From assembly GCA_012295275.1 (NCBI GenBank), contig CM022673.1, positions 13,323,288-13,385,287 on the forward strand: DNA of 62,000 bases, read 5' to 3'. The translations under genes were made by a program, and so were the position numbers. The notes below the pieces were generated by a model. That model had not been told where the DNA came from, made no database searches, and saw only the letters and a program-made list of their open reading frames with translations. This document shows positions 13,162 to 24,220 of this stretch, in pieces. Position 1 is the first letter of the stretch. The number at the start of each line of letters is the position of its first letter. Origin of the DNA: Chrysomallon squamiferum (Eukaryota; Mollusca; Gastropoda; Neomphalida; Peltospiridae).

Positions 13162-13301
13162 TTACTGTTGTTAATGATTTCATTTCGGGGTTTGAATAAT
13201 AATGATAGAGATATTAAAAATATTAATGTCAACATAATCATTAATCGTGCGACATTTTGTAATATTTTTTTCCCTTAATGTGTACTACGACTACTACCAC
13301 C

Positions 13302-13341
<40 letters not shown>

Positions 13342-13689
13342 TCTGAGGAAAAAAAACAAAACAACCGTGTTTTCGGAATTTTGTCATAAGACGTTCAGCG
13401 GCAATTTGATTAATGTTTCTGGCAACTCAGTCTTAAACGTTAATCTGACTTTCCTATTTTATTTATGCGGTGTTTTGGATTCGTGAATATTCATTTTTAC
13501 TTTTAATATACATATACTTCATTCAGAATACCAGATGACGAATGCAGTAAGTAAATATTCTTTATCTATTTAATAGAAAATAAAGTCAGCTAATAGTTTT
13601 AGCAGAAGAAAATCATACACATACACACATAAACATTAAAAAAAGGTTTATTGAATCTTTTCTGTCTGCGTATTTTTGTATGAATGTTT

Positions 13690-13812
13690 TATATTCTGGT
13701 GGATGTGTACAATCAGTATTCCATTTTATTACGAAATTAAATTTCTCTGAATAAAGATTTTTACTTAAATTATTTCACATTAGTTATACTAAATGTTATG
13801 ATAAATTAAAGT
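13690..13812 (+). repeat. Dispersed repeat, copy B
   Basis: The diverged partner of 10183-10325, same orientation, 3.5 kb away. It begins with the identical 13-mer TATATTCTGGTGG. Confidence 0.6.
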
Positions 13813-14061
13813 GTATATGTAATATTTCGGAAGAAATTATTTAATGAATGCTATGAATATTTTGCCTTTGATAGCCTATATTTAAGTTTTATTTACCACA
13901 TATAAAAAGCTTTATTATTACTGTCGTTATTGTTGCTGCTGCTGTTGTTATTATTATTTCTAAAAAATATCTTGATAAATGGAAGCATAACGGAAGTTTG
14001 TGTTACTATTAAAGAGAACAGAGCCGCTGAAAACGATAACTCACAAAAGACTGAGTCAGTG

Positions 14062-14065
<4 letters not shown>

Positions 14066-14102
<37 letters not shown>
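14066..14102. repeat. (TA)n microsatellite
   Basis: About 18 TA units. Confidence 0.9.
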
Positions 14103-14105
<3 letters not shown>

Positions 14106-15216
14106 AGCCAACAAACTGAGTATAAATAAATTGCAGTTTAGATATTATTAACATTTTGTTCGACAAATCTTATTTTTCTTAGAAATAATAATTAAATTTA
14201 TGTAAATAATAAAAACAAAATTACTTATAAACGTGCGTTTCTCCTTCTAGTCGTATCAGGGTGGTAGTTGGTTCAGTCTCTAATTATGTACCAGTAAATA
14301 AATATCAAGTCTATTATATGTGTCCAGTCTATGGGAAGACATTCCTTGTTGCTAATGTTGCTAGTTTCCTTGAAAACACAACTGTTTGATAACGGTCGAT
14401 GATAAAAATTATTTTTGTGTATATGTCTGTGTCTTTTTTTTTTTTTTTTTCTTATTGATGTTGTTACTTTGGGGAAATGTTTCGTTTATTTTTGTTGTTG
14501 TTGGGGTTTGTTTTGGGGGGACTGTGTGTTTGCTTGTTAATTTATTTATTTTTTGAGAGTGATGGAGAAGTTGATATTTTATTTTATTTCTTTTTACCTG
14601 AATGCATGTTTTGAATAGATATTCTTTATTTATCTTTCTTTTTATCTCATTTTTTTTTTTTTTTTTTGACACACAACCATCGATGAACTTTCAAATATAT
14701 ACCTAAATATATTACTTTTTCTATTCTCTTCAAAATATCTTTATAGCTTGAAAATAATACAGATAATGTAACACATTCTTATAGTGATATGTAACATTAC
14801 AAACTTTAAAAAAAAGTAATAAATATTAACGTAGCGCAGATCTATATGCAGGCAGACTGAAAAATATTTCATGTACATTTTAAAATCAAAAGCTATAACC
14901 CATTTTCTGAAAAATGAAAATAAGTAAAGAATTCGGTCATTTTCTTACGACCAGTGAACCGAGAAAACAAACAAAGCAAAACAAAGCAAGCTGAAAACAA
15001 AAATACTAAAACCAACTAAACAAATAGGTGTTTTTTTATTTTTCATTACTTTCCTCGAGGAGATACAAGTAGAACGCACATGGCGTTCACCTTCTTTTTC
15101 CTTTTTGAATAACGATTTTTGAAAATATTTATGTACAAGTAATTAAATTCAACATCATCGATGTCATTCTCCCCGGTCCAGATATCACAGAACCGCCTCT
15201 GCATTCCGTTACAATT

Positions 15217-15218
15217 GT

Positions 15219-15306
<88 letters not shown>
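15217..15306. repeat. (TTTA)n(TTA)n compound microsatellite
   Basis: About nine TTTA units pass directly into about 18 TTA units. Confidence 0.92.
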
Positions 15307-15309
<3 letters not shown>

Positions 15310-16000
15310 TTTTGTTGTTTCTAAATATTTTATTTTTTATTATTTATTATTTTTTTATATTTTTATTTTATTTTATTATTATTATTTTTTTTATTATTTT
15401 ATTTTATTATTATTATTTTTTCTCTTTCTTTTTTTTTCTCTTATAAAATACTAATAAAACAACCTTTTAAACATATATTATATGGCTGACTAACCACGTT
15501 ATATTAAAACACTGTTCTGTTCGGATGAATACACAAAACTATCTCGTTTTGTAACCACCGGTGTTGTCTGGAATGCATGGGAAGTAATTCTAGATATTTA
15601 ATGACTTTTTCGTCATGGGTGGTATAGTTACCTCCCTTCGTTTGGAAATCGTGCCAATATGTTGGAATAATCATAAAACTTGGCATTCGGATTTTTATTT
15701 ATTTATTTATTTATTTATTTATTATCTTTTTAAAAGGTAAGCTTCGAAAATAAAGCGCATATATTTACCCTGATATTATAAATTTTTTTCTTTATGCACT
15801 TTTCATTTATCTATTTACTTAATTTAGTACTTTAGTACCTGTACGTAGTACATTAGATTAACTGTATTATTAGAATTTTAAAATAATCATTATTTATTTA
15901 TTTATGAAATCTAAATAAAACCTGTATATTTAATTATTCAATCAAACATATATTAATATACAAGAAATAAGCAAAAACACATGTCAATACACAATATTAT

Positions 16001-16006
16001 TTTATT
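16001..16006 (-). terminator. Candidate poly(A) signal of the ETS gene
   Basis: AATAAA on the minus strand, followed by a GT-rich stretch (TTGTGTATTGACATGTG) typical of a downstream element. It would give a 3' UTR of about 0.9 kb. A closer AATAAA at 16717-16712 is an alternative. Confidence 0.35.
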
Positions 16007-16766
16007 ATATATTTATAACAATGTAAAAAATGTTATCAGAAAATATGTATAATGTACAATATTGTCAGATACATTGTCCGTTAATTAACACCGTATGTTA
16101 ATGTTTTAGGAACATCACGAATTCACAGCCCTCAAGCGTCGTTAGCTCTTCCACCAGTCCATAAGCAACGAATCACGTTATCCAACAAAATATATTTCTG
16201 CGTATATTATATGAAGTATTTACACGTCTTATGTTTTGGACACAACCCCCCTAAGGGATACTCTAATTTAACCGTACTGGTTAAGTTTGAAACTCCTGTT
16301 GCGAACACAATATCAACCATGACGTCATAATCAGGTCTTGTTCGTCTGCTGGGCAGATGTCGGCCTTTGTTGTTGTTCTTTTTTTTGAGAAAAAAAAACA
16401 CCACAGAATCTCATCACGTGACACATATGCAACATAGAAATTTACTTGAAGCCATAACTTGGCCGGTTTTTGTTATTTTAGTTTTTTTTTCAGTTTTTTT
16501 TAGTTTTTCTTCAAAAAATCATTGTTTATGTGTTTATAAATATCACAGATAGCAATGAAAGATGAATGATGAAGGACGCGAGTTTGAATCTGTCGAGTGC
16601 CAGCACCCGGATGTAAGCGTCAGCTTTACAGCAGTTTGAGAATTTTGTCATCTGCAAAATAAATATATAAATACATAAATAAATAAATAAATAAATAAAT
16701 ATGTAAATAATTTTATTAAAAAAAATTAAAAAAATTAAAAAGTTAATAAAAATATAAACAAATAAC

Positions 16767-16811
<45 letters not shown>

Positions 16812-16904
16812 CAAATTAGAAGTTTATCTTAAAACAAATATGGATATAAAAACTACTTTAACAAAGACTAATAATAAACAGATAAATATTCACCTTCTCA
16901 TGTC
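16007..16904 (-). other. Putative 3' UTR of the ETS gene
   Basis: Below the TAA, this stretch is partly non-repetitive (16080-16640) and partly (TAAA)n and (AAT)n repeats at 16669-16810. No coding frame with conserved content is seen. The extent is inferred from the poly(A) signal candidate. Confidence 0.35.
16669..16810. repeat. (TAAA)n and (AAT)n tracts
   Basis: TAAA units at 16669-16700 and AAT units at 16766-16810. Confidence 0.88.
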
Positions 16905-17010
16905 TTAATCTTTCCACCCATAGGCTTTTGGTCCAAAACGGAAACAAAGTTTTTTGGGGAATCTGCCATTTTTCGGAACTTCGCTAAAATAGCCGGCTGA
17001 ACGACAAAAT
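16905..17010 (-). CDS. ETS gene terminal coding exon (end of ETS domain)
   Basis: 106 nt with acceptor TTTTTTTAG, running to TAA (16907-16905). It completes R378 and encodes FCRSAGYFSEVPKNG, RFPKKLCFRFG and PKAYGWKD. KKLCFRFG aligns with the usual RLVYKFG strand and GWK with the ESE ending, so the exon belongs here although the tyrosine-rich segment is diverged. Confidence 0.88.
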
Positions 17011-17165
17011 CTAAAAAAACAACAAATAAATAAATAAATATTTAGTAACATTGTTCTTCATTTAAAATAAGCAAAAAAATAAAAAAAAAAAAAAAAAAAA
17101 AACTATATATATATTTCTAATTATTTTAATTTCATTCACAGTGAAGTTATAAACTCTGAACATTA

Positions 17166-17204
<39 letters not shown>

Positions 17205-17861
17205 TAAATAAAAAAATAATCGCTTACCTCATGGCACGACTGAGCTTTTCGTAGGTCATTCCAGGGTTGTTTTTCTTTCTGCCCCACATACTGGCGACAG
17301 CTTCTGATTGGACGAATTTGAAGACGCCATTTTCTTTGTCTTCCCATTTCAGAAGTGAAGGATTGAGCTTTGGGTCTCTGAGAAGATCGCGTACAAACTC
17401 CCACAGATGATTTCCTTTGGATGCTAAATTAAATAAATAAATAAATATTAATTATTTATTTTTTATTATTATTATTTTTTAAATCGATAAATAAAAATTA
17501 ATTATTTATTTTTTATTATTATTATTTTTTTTAAATCGATAAATAAAAATTAATTATAATGACAAATAAAAAAAAAAAAAAAAAAACGTAAAATGTTAAA
17601 GTGGTAATGTTAATCTTAAAAATCTATATTTTTATTGTAACTAAATAATGTATCTACTTACGAGGAGTTTTTCGTTTGTTGATTTTATCCACTGGAGACC
17701 TTGTTGTGTCGTAGAAGCCTTCGTCGGAAGAGCTAGATGAAACACGTCGTTTCGGTGTTGGTGGCATTTTGAAAGACAAAGATGGTGATATGACGTCGTC
17801 ATCGTCGGAACTGTTGAAGCCGTCTGAGCTAGTGGATGTTCTGTAATATTCCATTTCTGAT

Positions 17862-17914
<53 letters not shown>

Positions 17915-20329
17915 TTGAAGTAGTAGTTGTAGAAATAACAATAGTAGTTGAAGTAGTAAAAGAAGAAGTAACAGCAGCTCTTGTTGAAAAAGCAGCAGCA
18001 ACAATTTCAGTTAATTATATATATAATATCTCAGTCATTTTATGTTATTCTTGATCTGTCACACATCAAATTACTTCCAAACTTTAATTACCTTCGGTGT
18101 AGTAGTCGCATTCCATGACGTCGGTTATTTCGAATTTTGAGCCGATGTCGTATCTGTGTCCGCCGATTTCAACACACTTGTCTCCTTGTTCGTCGAAAAA
18201 CACTGACAGGTCGTGAGCGTCGAGATCTGTAAAATAATAATTAAATAACGAAAATAAATAAACTGAAAGTAGAGACAAAGTGAAAGTAGAAATAATAATG
18301 TTTAAAACAGAAAGTAGAACTGGTAATTCTAAAGAGAAACAATATTTTTTTTTTTTACAAAGTTATACAAAACTATACAAGTATTATACTTGCCACACCT
18401 TTAGCTTCAAAAACTACCACATGTATCTTTGATAAATTTATGTAATATCTATACCGCTACCAACTTTTTCAGCGACTCCGCAGGTATGATAACACTTTGA
18501 CCAGTTGAAAATTAATGATAAATCTAAAAATGTTTGTCATACTTAAACAACCATCGTATTAGTGACGTCATTAAAAAAAAAGCCCGCCAGCTAGGCGAGG
18601 TTAATTAAGGGTGAAGTGAATTACAAACTGATTGATTTTAAATCACTTACAATTGCCTGAGGCGTTGCTGTCGATTGGCTTTTCGCTGCCGTGGGGGTTG
18701 CAAACGTCGTCGAAGAAAGGATAGCTGTCTGGGTTGACGAAGTCGGAGCAAGGAGGTTCCATGAACTTGGCTGAAATGTCGAAGATGACGTCATTAATTT
18801 GACGTGCATATTGATTGATATCAGCTTAATGTGTGCGAATAACAATTAAGACACACCTGTTAATGAGCTTTTACCTGAGATATCTGATGAGAAACGACTA
18901 CGTGCATATGAAATGACATTTATCATGATGATTGACACTTCTAATCAGATTGGTGATTAAGTAAATTTATCCTCAAGTTAAATGTCTACTTTGAGTGATT
19001 TTCACACGGGCAATTTCACTGATTTTTATTACTTTATTATTAGTTATAGGTTGTTTTTAATGTTATTGGAACCATAATTTAAATAAATAACTTACAATAT
19101 TTGACAGCACATAAAATAAATATTTTTTTATTATTCTATTTTATTTTAATTTTTATAAATGTACCTTGTTCAATTACTTGTCCAAATAATTCGTATAGCA
19201 AGGCGCCAAACTGACTATCTGTCGTCATGAAATCTTCTTTCGTCATCTGACACAGTTTTTGACCAGACAAGTTCTGGTAGTTCTCTCCCCTGAGGTGAGC
19301 GCCATCTAGTTTGTGTGTATCGACAAGGTAGTACAACCAGTCGAGAACCTCGGCATTGGTCCAGTGTTCTGGATGCTTGGTTGTCCAGCTCAGTAAGTTG
19401 TCGTATGACAAGCACTCTGTTATGTCTGTAAATTGTCAAAATAAAGCATCTGTTATTTGTACTGAAAATTACGTACGAAACGGAGCACGTGTTAGTTAAA
19501 TTTATGCGTAGCAGAGAGGAGGAGAATCACCTTTTTTATGCAATTGACAACTTTTTTTTTTTTTTAAATTATTATTATTTATTACTATTATTATTATTAT
19601 AAACCAATCGTTGATATAAGTGAATTGTTAAATTATAACTTTTTTTTAGTAGACTTGTTTAATTAAAACATTATCAAACATCATTATCACTGTAGAAAAC
19701 GCATTCATGTTATTAAATACTAAATTGCTTTTATTATCACTGTTAATGTTTCTAAGCGAAAATGTACCAGGTAAATCGCGCCTGCAGTTTTAATTAACCC
19801 ACCTGTTTTGTCCTGTTTGATGTTGGCCAACAAGAAAGGCTGAACGTTGTAGTTTGTTTGACTTATGTCGATATATGTTGCACCAGTCGGTTTCTCCATA
19901 CAGTAGCCGTCTGTGTTGGGTTCTGTTTTGATATTTGCTGTTGGATAGAAACTCTCAGAATCGTCAAATTCATATATCTGTTCCATTAACTGAAATAAAA
20001 GGTAAAACTGGATTAAAATCAGTTGGTAATATTAAGTTAAATAAAAAAACATTATTTAACAACGTTTGCACTATACTAAATGCAATAAGATTATTTAAAA
20101 TGAATAACAGTAATATAATAATAATAATAAATAAAAAAATCGTAATAATAATAAAATGCTAATTAATTGCAGTAAATATATAGATGGTGCTTAAAATAAT
20201 ACAGATATATTTAAAGTAAGTGTATGTTTATTATTTGACATATGTAACCAACAGTCTATAAAATGTATGTAAAACATTTAAAAAAAAAATACTTACTGTT
20301 TGAGCAGAGTACATAGTTTGGATTGACAT
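16905..20329 (-). CDS. ESE/ELF3-like ETS transcription factor (Pointed + ETS domains), complete, 8 coding exons
   Basis: Joined coding exons: 20329-20297, 19989-19803, 19425-19165, 18770-18651, 18226-18092, 17862-17662, 17423-17228, 17010-16905. All introns are GT-AG, phases agree, giving 412 codons plus TAA. Residues about 87-155 form a Pointed (SAM-type) domain with HWTNAEVLDWLYYLV. A Ser/Asp-rich linker (SSDDDDV, SSSSSDEGFYD) and a basic KRKTPR patch precede the ETS domain at about 316-404. HLWEFVRDLL, the tryptophans W320, W339 and W359, and recognition arginines R375 and R378 are present. The HLWEF start and the GWK ending place it in the epithelial ESE group (ELF3/EHF/ELF5) rather than ETS1 or ELK. 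Such proteins are nuclear regulators binding GGAA/T sites. Odd: the RYYYK that normally follows the recognition helix reads RFCRSAG. An upstream noncoding exon and a kappaB/CCAAT promoter region are annotated separately. Confidence 0.93.
17228..17423 (-). CDS. ETS gene coding exon 7 (main part of ETS domain)
   Basis: 196 nt with acceptor TAATTTAG and donor GTAAGC, ending in phase 2. It encodes GNHLWEFVRDLL, LLKWEDKENGVFKF, SEAVASMWGRKK and MTYEKLSRAM: helix 1, the wing strands and recognition helix 3 of the ETS fold. Confidence 0.97.
17448..17549. repeat. Tandem duplication of ~51 bp in an ETS intron
   Basis: Two adjacent copies of a unit starting ATTAATTATTTATTTTTTAT and ending TTAAATCGATAAATAAAA, differing mainly by two T. 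Confidence 0.75.
17662..17862 (-). CDS. ETS gene coding exon 6 (Ser/Asp-rich linker, basic patch)
   Basis: 201 nt with acceptor TTCAG and donor GTAAGT. It encodes SSDGFNSSDDDDV, PPTPKRR, SSSSSDEGFYDTT and NKRKTPR, an acidic/serine stretch then a basic patch just before the ETS domain, where ELF3 has its AT-hook. The acceptor directly abuts an (ATT)n microsatellite. Confidence 0.9.
17867..17911. repeat. (AAT)n abutting an ETS exon acceptor
   Basis: About 14 AAT units (ATT on the sense strand) end 3 bp before the AG of the exon beginning at 17862. Confidence 0.92.
18092..18226 (-). CDS. ETS gene coding exon 5 (linker)
   Basis: 135 nt with acceptor TTTTACAG and donor GTAATT. It encodes DLSVFFDEQGDKCVEIGG and ITDVMECDYYTEG, an acidic linker with no known fold that I recognise. 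Confidence 0.86.
18651..18770 (-). CDS. ETS gene coding exon 4 (linker)
   Basis: 120 nt with acceptor ACATTTCAG and donor GTAAGT. It encodes AKFMEPPCSDFVNPDSYPFF and a following hydrophilic stretch, with no recognised domain. Codons are GC-richer than the surrounding introns and the phases match both neighbours. Confidence 0.85.
19165..19425 (-). CDS. ETS gene coding exon 3 (Pointed domain)
   Basis: 261 nt with acceptor TTTACAG and donor GTACAT. It carries the whole Pointed/SAM-like helical domain, including HPEHWTNAEVLDWL, LSGQKLCQMTKEDF and FGALLYELFGQVI. This domain mediates protein-protein contacts in ETS factors. Confidence 0.94.
19803..19989 (-). CDS. ETS gene coding exon 2 (N-terminal activation-type region)
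   Basis: 187 nt with acceptor TTTCAG and donor GTGGGT. It encodes acidic and aromatic sequence (MEQIYEFDDSESFYP) and two lysine-acidic IKTEP/IKQD motifs resembling sumoylation sites (IKTE matches psi-K-x-E). No folded domain is recognised. Confidence 0.88.
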
Positions 20330-20360
20330 TTTTCTTCAATGTAAGTCACAGGTAGGAAAG
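20297..20360 (-). CDS. ETS gene exon with start codon
   Basis: Acceptor TTTCGTTGCAG precedes 20360. The ATG is at 20329-20327. It encodes MSIQTMYSAQT, then donor GTAAGT, phase 0. The next exon also has an early ATG (LMEQ), so translation could start there instead. This upstream ATG has a favourable AAAAATG context. Confidence 0.75.
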
Positions 20361-20756
20361 CTGCAACGAAATGGACACAAATGAAAAATTACGTCTTATT
20401 CTAAGTCATTTAAAATAGTTAAATAAACAAAATAATAATAATAAATCAATGTATTTATTATTCACACAAGAAAACATAATGTTTCATACAAGTGAGGTTT
20501 TATATATATATACTAATTTTAATCTTAAAAAAAAAATTTAAAAAAAAAAATTTAACTTCGTTAAATAATCCATCATCGAATAGAATGTTTATTCTATGAA
20601 TAATATATGAACTGCAACACGATTTCAAAGCTGCATTAATAAAACAAAAACAATGATTTCCTCTTTCGTTAAAATAATAAAATAAAATGTTTTACTCATG
20701 ACTGTTGTTTATATCATAATCAAATGTAGACAAATCTGAAAGAATATTTTACTTAC

Positions 20757-20830
20757 AAGTTATTAGCTCGGTAATGTAAAATCCCTCAGTCAGTTTATGC
20801 TATAGTCTATAAGCAAAGTCATGGATAGTT
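20757..20830 (-). other. Probable noncoding 5' exon of the ETS gene
   Basis: A consensus donor (AACTT|GTAAGTAAAAT) ends this segment, 396 bp above the acceptor of the start-codon exon. The 5' edge, the transcription start, is approximate. Confidence 0.55.
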
Positions 20831-20884
20831 TGCTACCCACTCGTGAGGCAATCTCATTAAAAGTATTACCGAACCTGCAGCGCG

Positions 20885-20960
20885 AGCCAATCGCTGAGAG
20901 GGAAAAGAAGGGGATTCCCCTTTCGAGTCTCAGGCCGTTTTCATTGGTCGAATCCCAATC
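20885..20960 (-). promoter_or_regulatory. Proximal promoter of the ETS gene (CCAAT boxes)
   Basis: A locally GC-rich segment just upstream of the putative first exon. It carries CCAAT at 20887-20891 (plus strand), ATTGG at 20943-20947 and CCAAT at 20955-20959, on both sides of a perfect kappaB palindrome. Placement 60-200 bp above the inferred start fits a core promoter. The start site itself is not proven. Confidence 0.5.
20910..20920. promoter_or_regulatory. NF-kappaB/Rel site, GGGGATTCCCC
   Basis: An exact 11-bp near-palindrome matching the Rel-family consensus GGGRNWYYCC, within the inferred ETS promoter. Mammalian ELF3 is known to respond to NF-kappaB, so the position is meaningful. Binding is inferred only. 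Confidence 0.55.
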
Positions 20961-21387
20961 AGAATGACTATTGATTTTTACGTTTCTGTGTCAAACTAAG
21001 TAGTGGTTATATATAGAGATATATTTCTCTACATATACAATGAAGCTGTCACGCAAGTTTGCGTGGAGGAGAAAAGGGGAAGGGGGAGGGTTTGGAAGTT
21101 TAAGGGTCGGATCGGAGCTGGGAAGAGGAACTTTACATACGTTTTATTGAATTTATTTTTATTTTCAAGTTCTTCTTTATAGAAAATGAATTTGTGTTAA
21201 ATTTAAAAAAAAAAAAAAAAAAAAATGTTGTCAAGCAATAAACAACATTTGTGAATGGATTTGTGAATGAAAGAGTAGGTGCAGTGCATCAGTTATTATA
21301 AAACAGTTTTTATTATTCTTATGTACATCACGATAATGTATTAAATAAAACTCTGTAAACGTATGAATAAAAACATAACCAGCCTTT

Positions 21388-21600
21388 GAATAATAATAAT
21401 AATCATAATAATAATAATAATAATAATACGTATGTAAGTATCTACCTACATATTTACACATTCACATATATACAAACACACACACACACACTCACCTGTA
21501 TGTTTGTATACATATACATACATACATACATACATAGACACATACATACACACACATACATACAAACATAACTATACACACACAAATATAAACACACCGA
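21388..21600. repeat. (AAT)n, then CA/TACA-rich array
   Basis: AAT units at 21388-21426, then CA and CATA units with short interruptions to about 21600. Confidence 0.88.
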
Positions 21601-21984
21601 TTCACCAGAAATAGAATGTATTATAGATTTATTTCTTTAATATTTTAATACGATCGCCATGTTTTTCTTGGCCTCCTTCATTATTATAATTATCATCATC
21701 ATCATCATCATCATCATTAACATTGTTATTATCATTAATAACGATTAATTCATTTATTTATTTTATTAATATTTTTTTCTTTTCTTTTCTTTAATCCCCC
21801 CACACACACTTTTTCAAAAGCCTTTACTCACTTCAAAGTGCTTGTGTCCTCAAAATATTTGGACAGAATGTGACCTTTGACCCTCTTAACCAGGCCCACT
21901 TAACCTGACGGTGAACATCTTCTTTACAAAAGCAATATAACAGTTTCCATCGATAAGATTATGAAGAAGTATTTGGTCACACAG

Positions 21985-22002
21985 AATAATAATAATAATA
22001 AT

Positions 22003-22049
<47 letters not shown>

Positions 22050-22092
22050 CGATACTAATAATAATAAATAAGTAAATAAATAAATAAATAAA
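21985..22092. repeat. (AAT)n(CAA)n(TAAA)n compound array
   Basis: Three simple repeats in direct succession, including about 16 CAA units. Confidence 0.9.
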
Positions 22093-22459
22093 AACCCACA
22101 AAACTACAACAACAACCAAACAATAGTAAGTGACTTCTTAAAAGATTCTTTAAAACTAGAGATTGCTGAGCACCATTCTTTCCCAGTAGATACAACACAG
22201 AGTAGTCGTAAAGGTTGGTGCGTTTGTGACGTATGAATGAATAAGCACGTTCAACACGTACACATCGGACTACATTGTATTGTGTTTATTCCGTTCAACC
22301 CGGTCCTCCGTGAATGTTTTATCCAAATATGGGAATGCTGAAGGTTTATATCTGTGGCAAAGGTTCACATCGAAAATTCATTGATGCTGATTGTAAGAGT
22401 TGATCCTACAATGTCGTATCATCATCAAAATAAAATAAATTAGTTTAACGATTTGTGTT

Positions 22460-22554
22460 CGTATGTAAGTATGTATGTATGTATGTATGTAAATATGTAT
22501 GTATGTCTGTATGTATGTATGTATGTATGTAAATATGTATGTATGTATGTATGT
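22460..22554. repeat. (TATG)n array
   Basis: GTATGTAT units with a few AAAT and TCTG interruptions. Confidence 0.9.
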
Positions 22555-24054
22555 TATCCATATTTTATTTGCTATGTCAAATGTCAGTTTTATTACTTTT
22601 TTTAACTTTTTTTTTTGGTGTGGGCTAGGTACTTTTTAAAATGATCAGTATTATTGTTATTCACTTCCATGATGTCTACTTAACACTCGTCTGTGCCATT
22701 GTATGTAAATTAGTTTAAACAACCTGCACGTGACAAAGGAAGTACTTGTTTTTCGCGTTTTGTTTCTGTTGTAACATGATAAAAAAAAATAAAAATAAAA
22801 TGTATTGAACACACAAGTATTATAGTGTGTACTAGTTGTACAACTGATTTCAGAACATTAATAATATGTGCGTTTCTCTCTGTGTGTATGAATACATACA
22901 TACATACATACATATATATATATATTTTATAAATGCGTATGTCCGCTTACTTTTCTATTTATCAGTTTATCTGATCGTTCATTCATTTGCAATAAAAAGA
23001 ATAATATACGGCTTAAGGAAAACGAAACTGAATGACTAATGAGTTCATTGTCCCGTTCTCGCCATTATAGTGTGTTTCTGGATGACAGAAAAAACCGTGA
23101 AAGATAAACTATGTTTTGATTGAAATAATTTTGTTTATCTGAAAAGTAGCCCATGTGATGGAGGTGGAGGGTTTCCTCTCTAATATCACACACCAAGAGT
23201 TTGGTCCGAGACCTAATAATTTTAATATTCAAATTTGTTGAATCTAGCTTTAGCGCTCATACCTTTATTATATCATGAAGAAAAAAAAAAAAAAAAAAAA
23301 AAACAACAACCCCCCCCCCACAAAACAACAACACAACAACAACAACAACAAAAAAGCACAAAATCTGGACAAAATTATGTACATACGAACGCATATGTAA
23401 ACTCCAATGTGATAAACTGATAAATATAACCAGTATTTCGAAGAAATCTTTATTTAGACTGATAACTCTAGAACTGCTAAATATGATCTTCACCGGCTGA
23501 CAAAAAAAAAAAAAAAAAAAAAAAAAAAACACTGGGAAATGTCAGGACATTTTGGTGATAAAATGACGAAAGAGTCACCGAGTATCAGGGCCTGAAGCAT
23601 TTCTCGTAAGATTTCGTTTGCCGAACATGAAAGTCGCTAGAAGCTTCAACCAATAAAAAATTAATTTGTTTATGATCACCTAAATGTCTGATGGCGTCAG
23701 ATGTCATGTTTTTACATCATCATAATACGTCAGTGACGGCAACAGTTATGATATTATAATATCATCATCATCAGCAGCAGCATCAATGTACTGTTTTGGT
23801 ATTGTTAAACTAAACAACGACCACCACGAATAGCAACAACTACTACAACGAGTACTAGCCACTACTGTAACTGTTACTATCACTACTACTAATACTATGT
23901 ACTACAGTTACTAGTATTAAAACTACTACAACAGTTTCTGTTATTATTACTACTACTGCTTTTACTACAACAGCTATCACTACTGCAGGTCATGCTTCTA
24001 GTAATACTACTGTTACTTCAGTTACTACTTCTACCACTATTAGTAAATATTTCT

Positions 24055-24220
24055 TTATTTGTATTATTTTATTTATTTATTTATTTATTTATTCACTTCA
24101 TTATGTATTTATTTTATTTTGTTTTATTCTATTTTATTGAATTTATTTATTATTTTATTACTTTATCTATTTATTACTTTATTTATTTATTTATTTATAT
24201 ATTTATTTATTCCTTCATTC
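24055..24220. repeat. (TTTA)n-rich tract
   Basis: Interrupted ATTT units. It follows a decayed triplet tract at about 23820-24040. Confidence 0.85.

Larger units (their letters stand above)
9770..16000. other. Intergenic region, microsatellite-dense
   Basis: Between the dehydrogenase 5' end and the ETS 3' end. It contains the listed microsatellites and the dispersed repeat pair. Non-repetitive islands at 11060-11260 and 12590-12840 hold no gene that I can support. Confidence 0.65.

Noticed and set aside
12917-13278. Overlapping open frames rich in Tyr, Leu or Ile
   Set aside because: Translation of an (ATT)n array in three frames. Openness is automatic because the repeat lacks stop codons.
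15504-15686. 60-codon minus-strand open frame
   Set aside because: Contains the recurrent TTACCTCCCTT motif and no domain. It is more likely a repeat remnant.
16565-16620. tRNA-like T-arm (GAGTTTGAATCTGTC)
   Set aside because: No matching acceptor stem, D-arm or anticodon arm could be folded around it.
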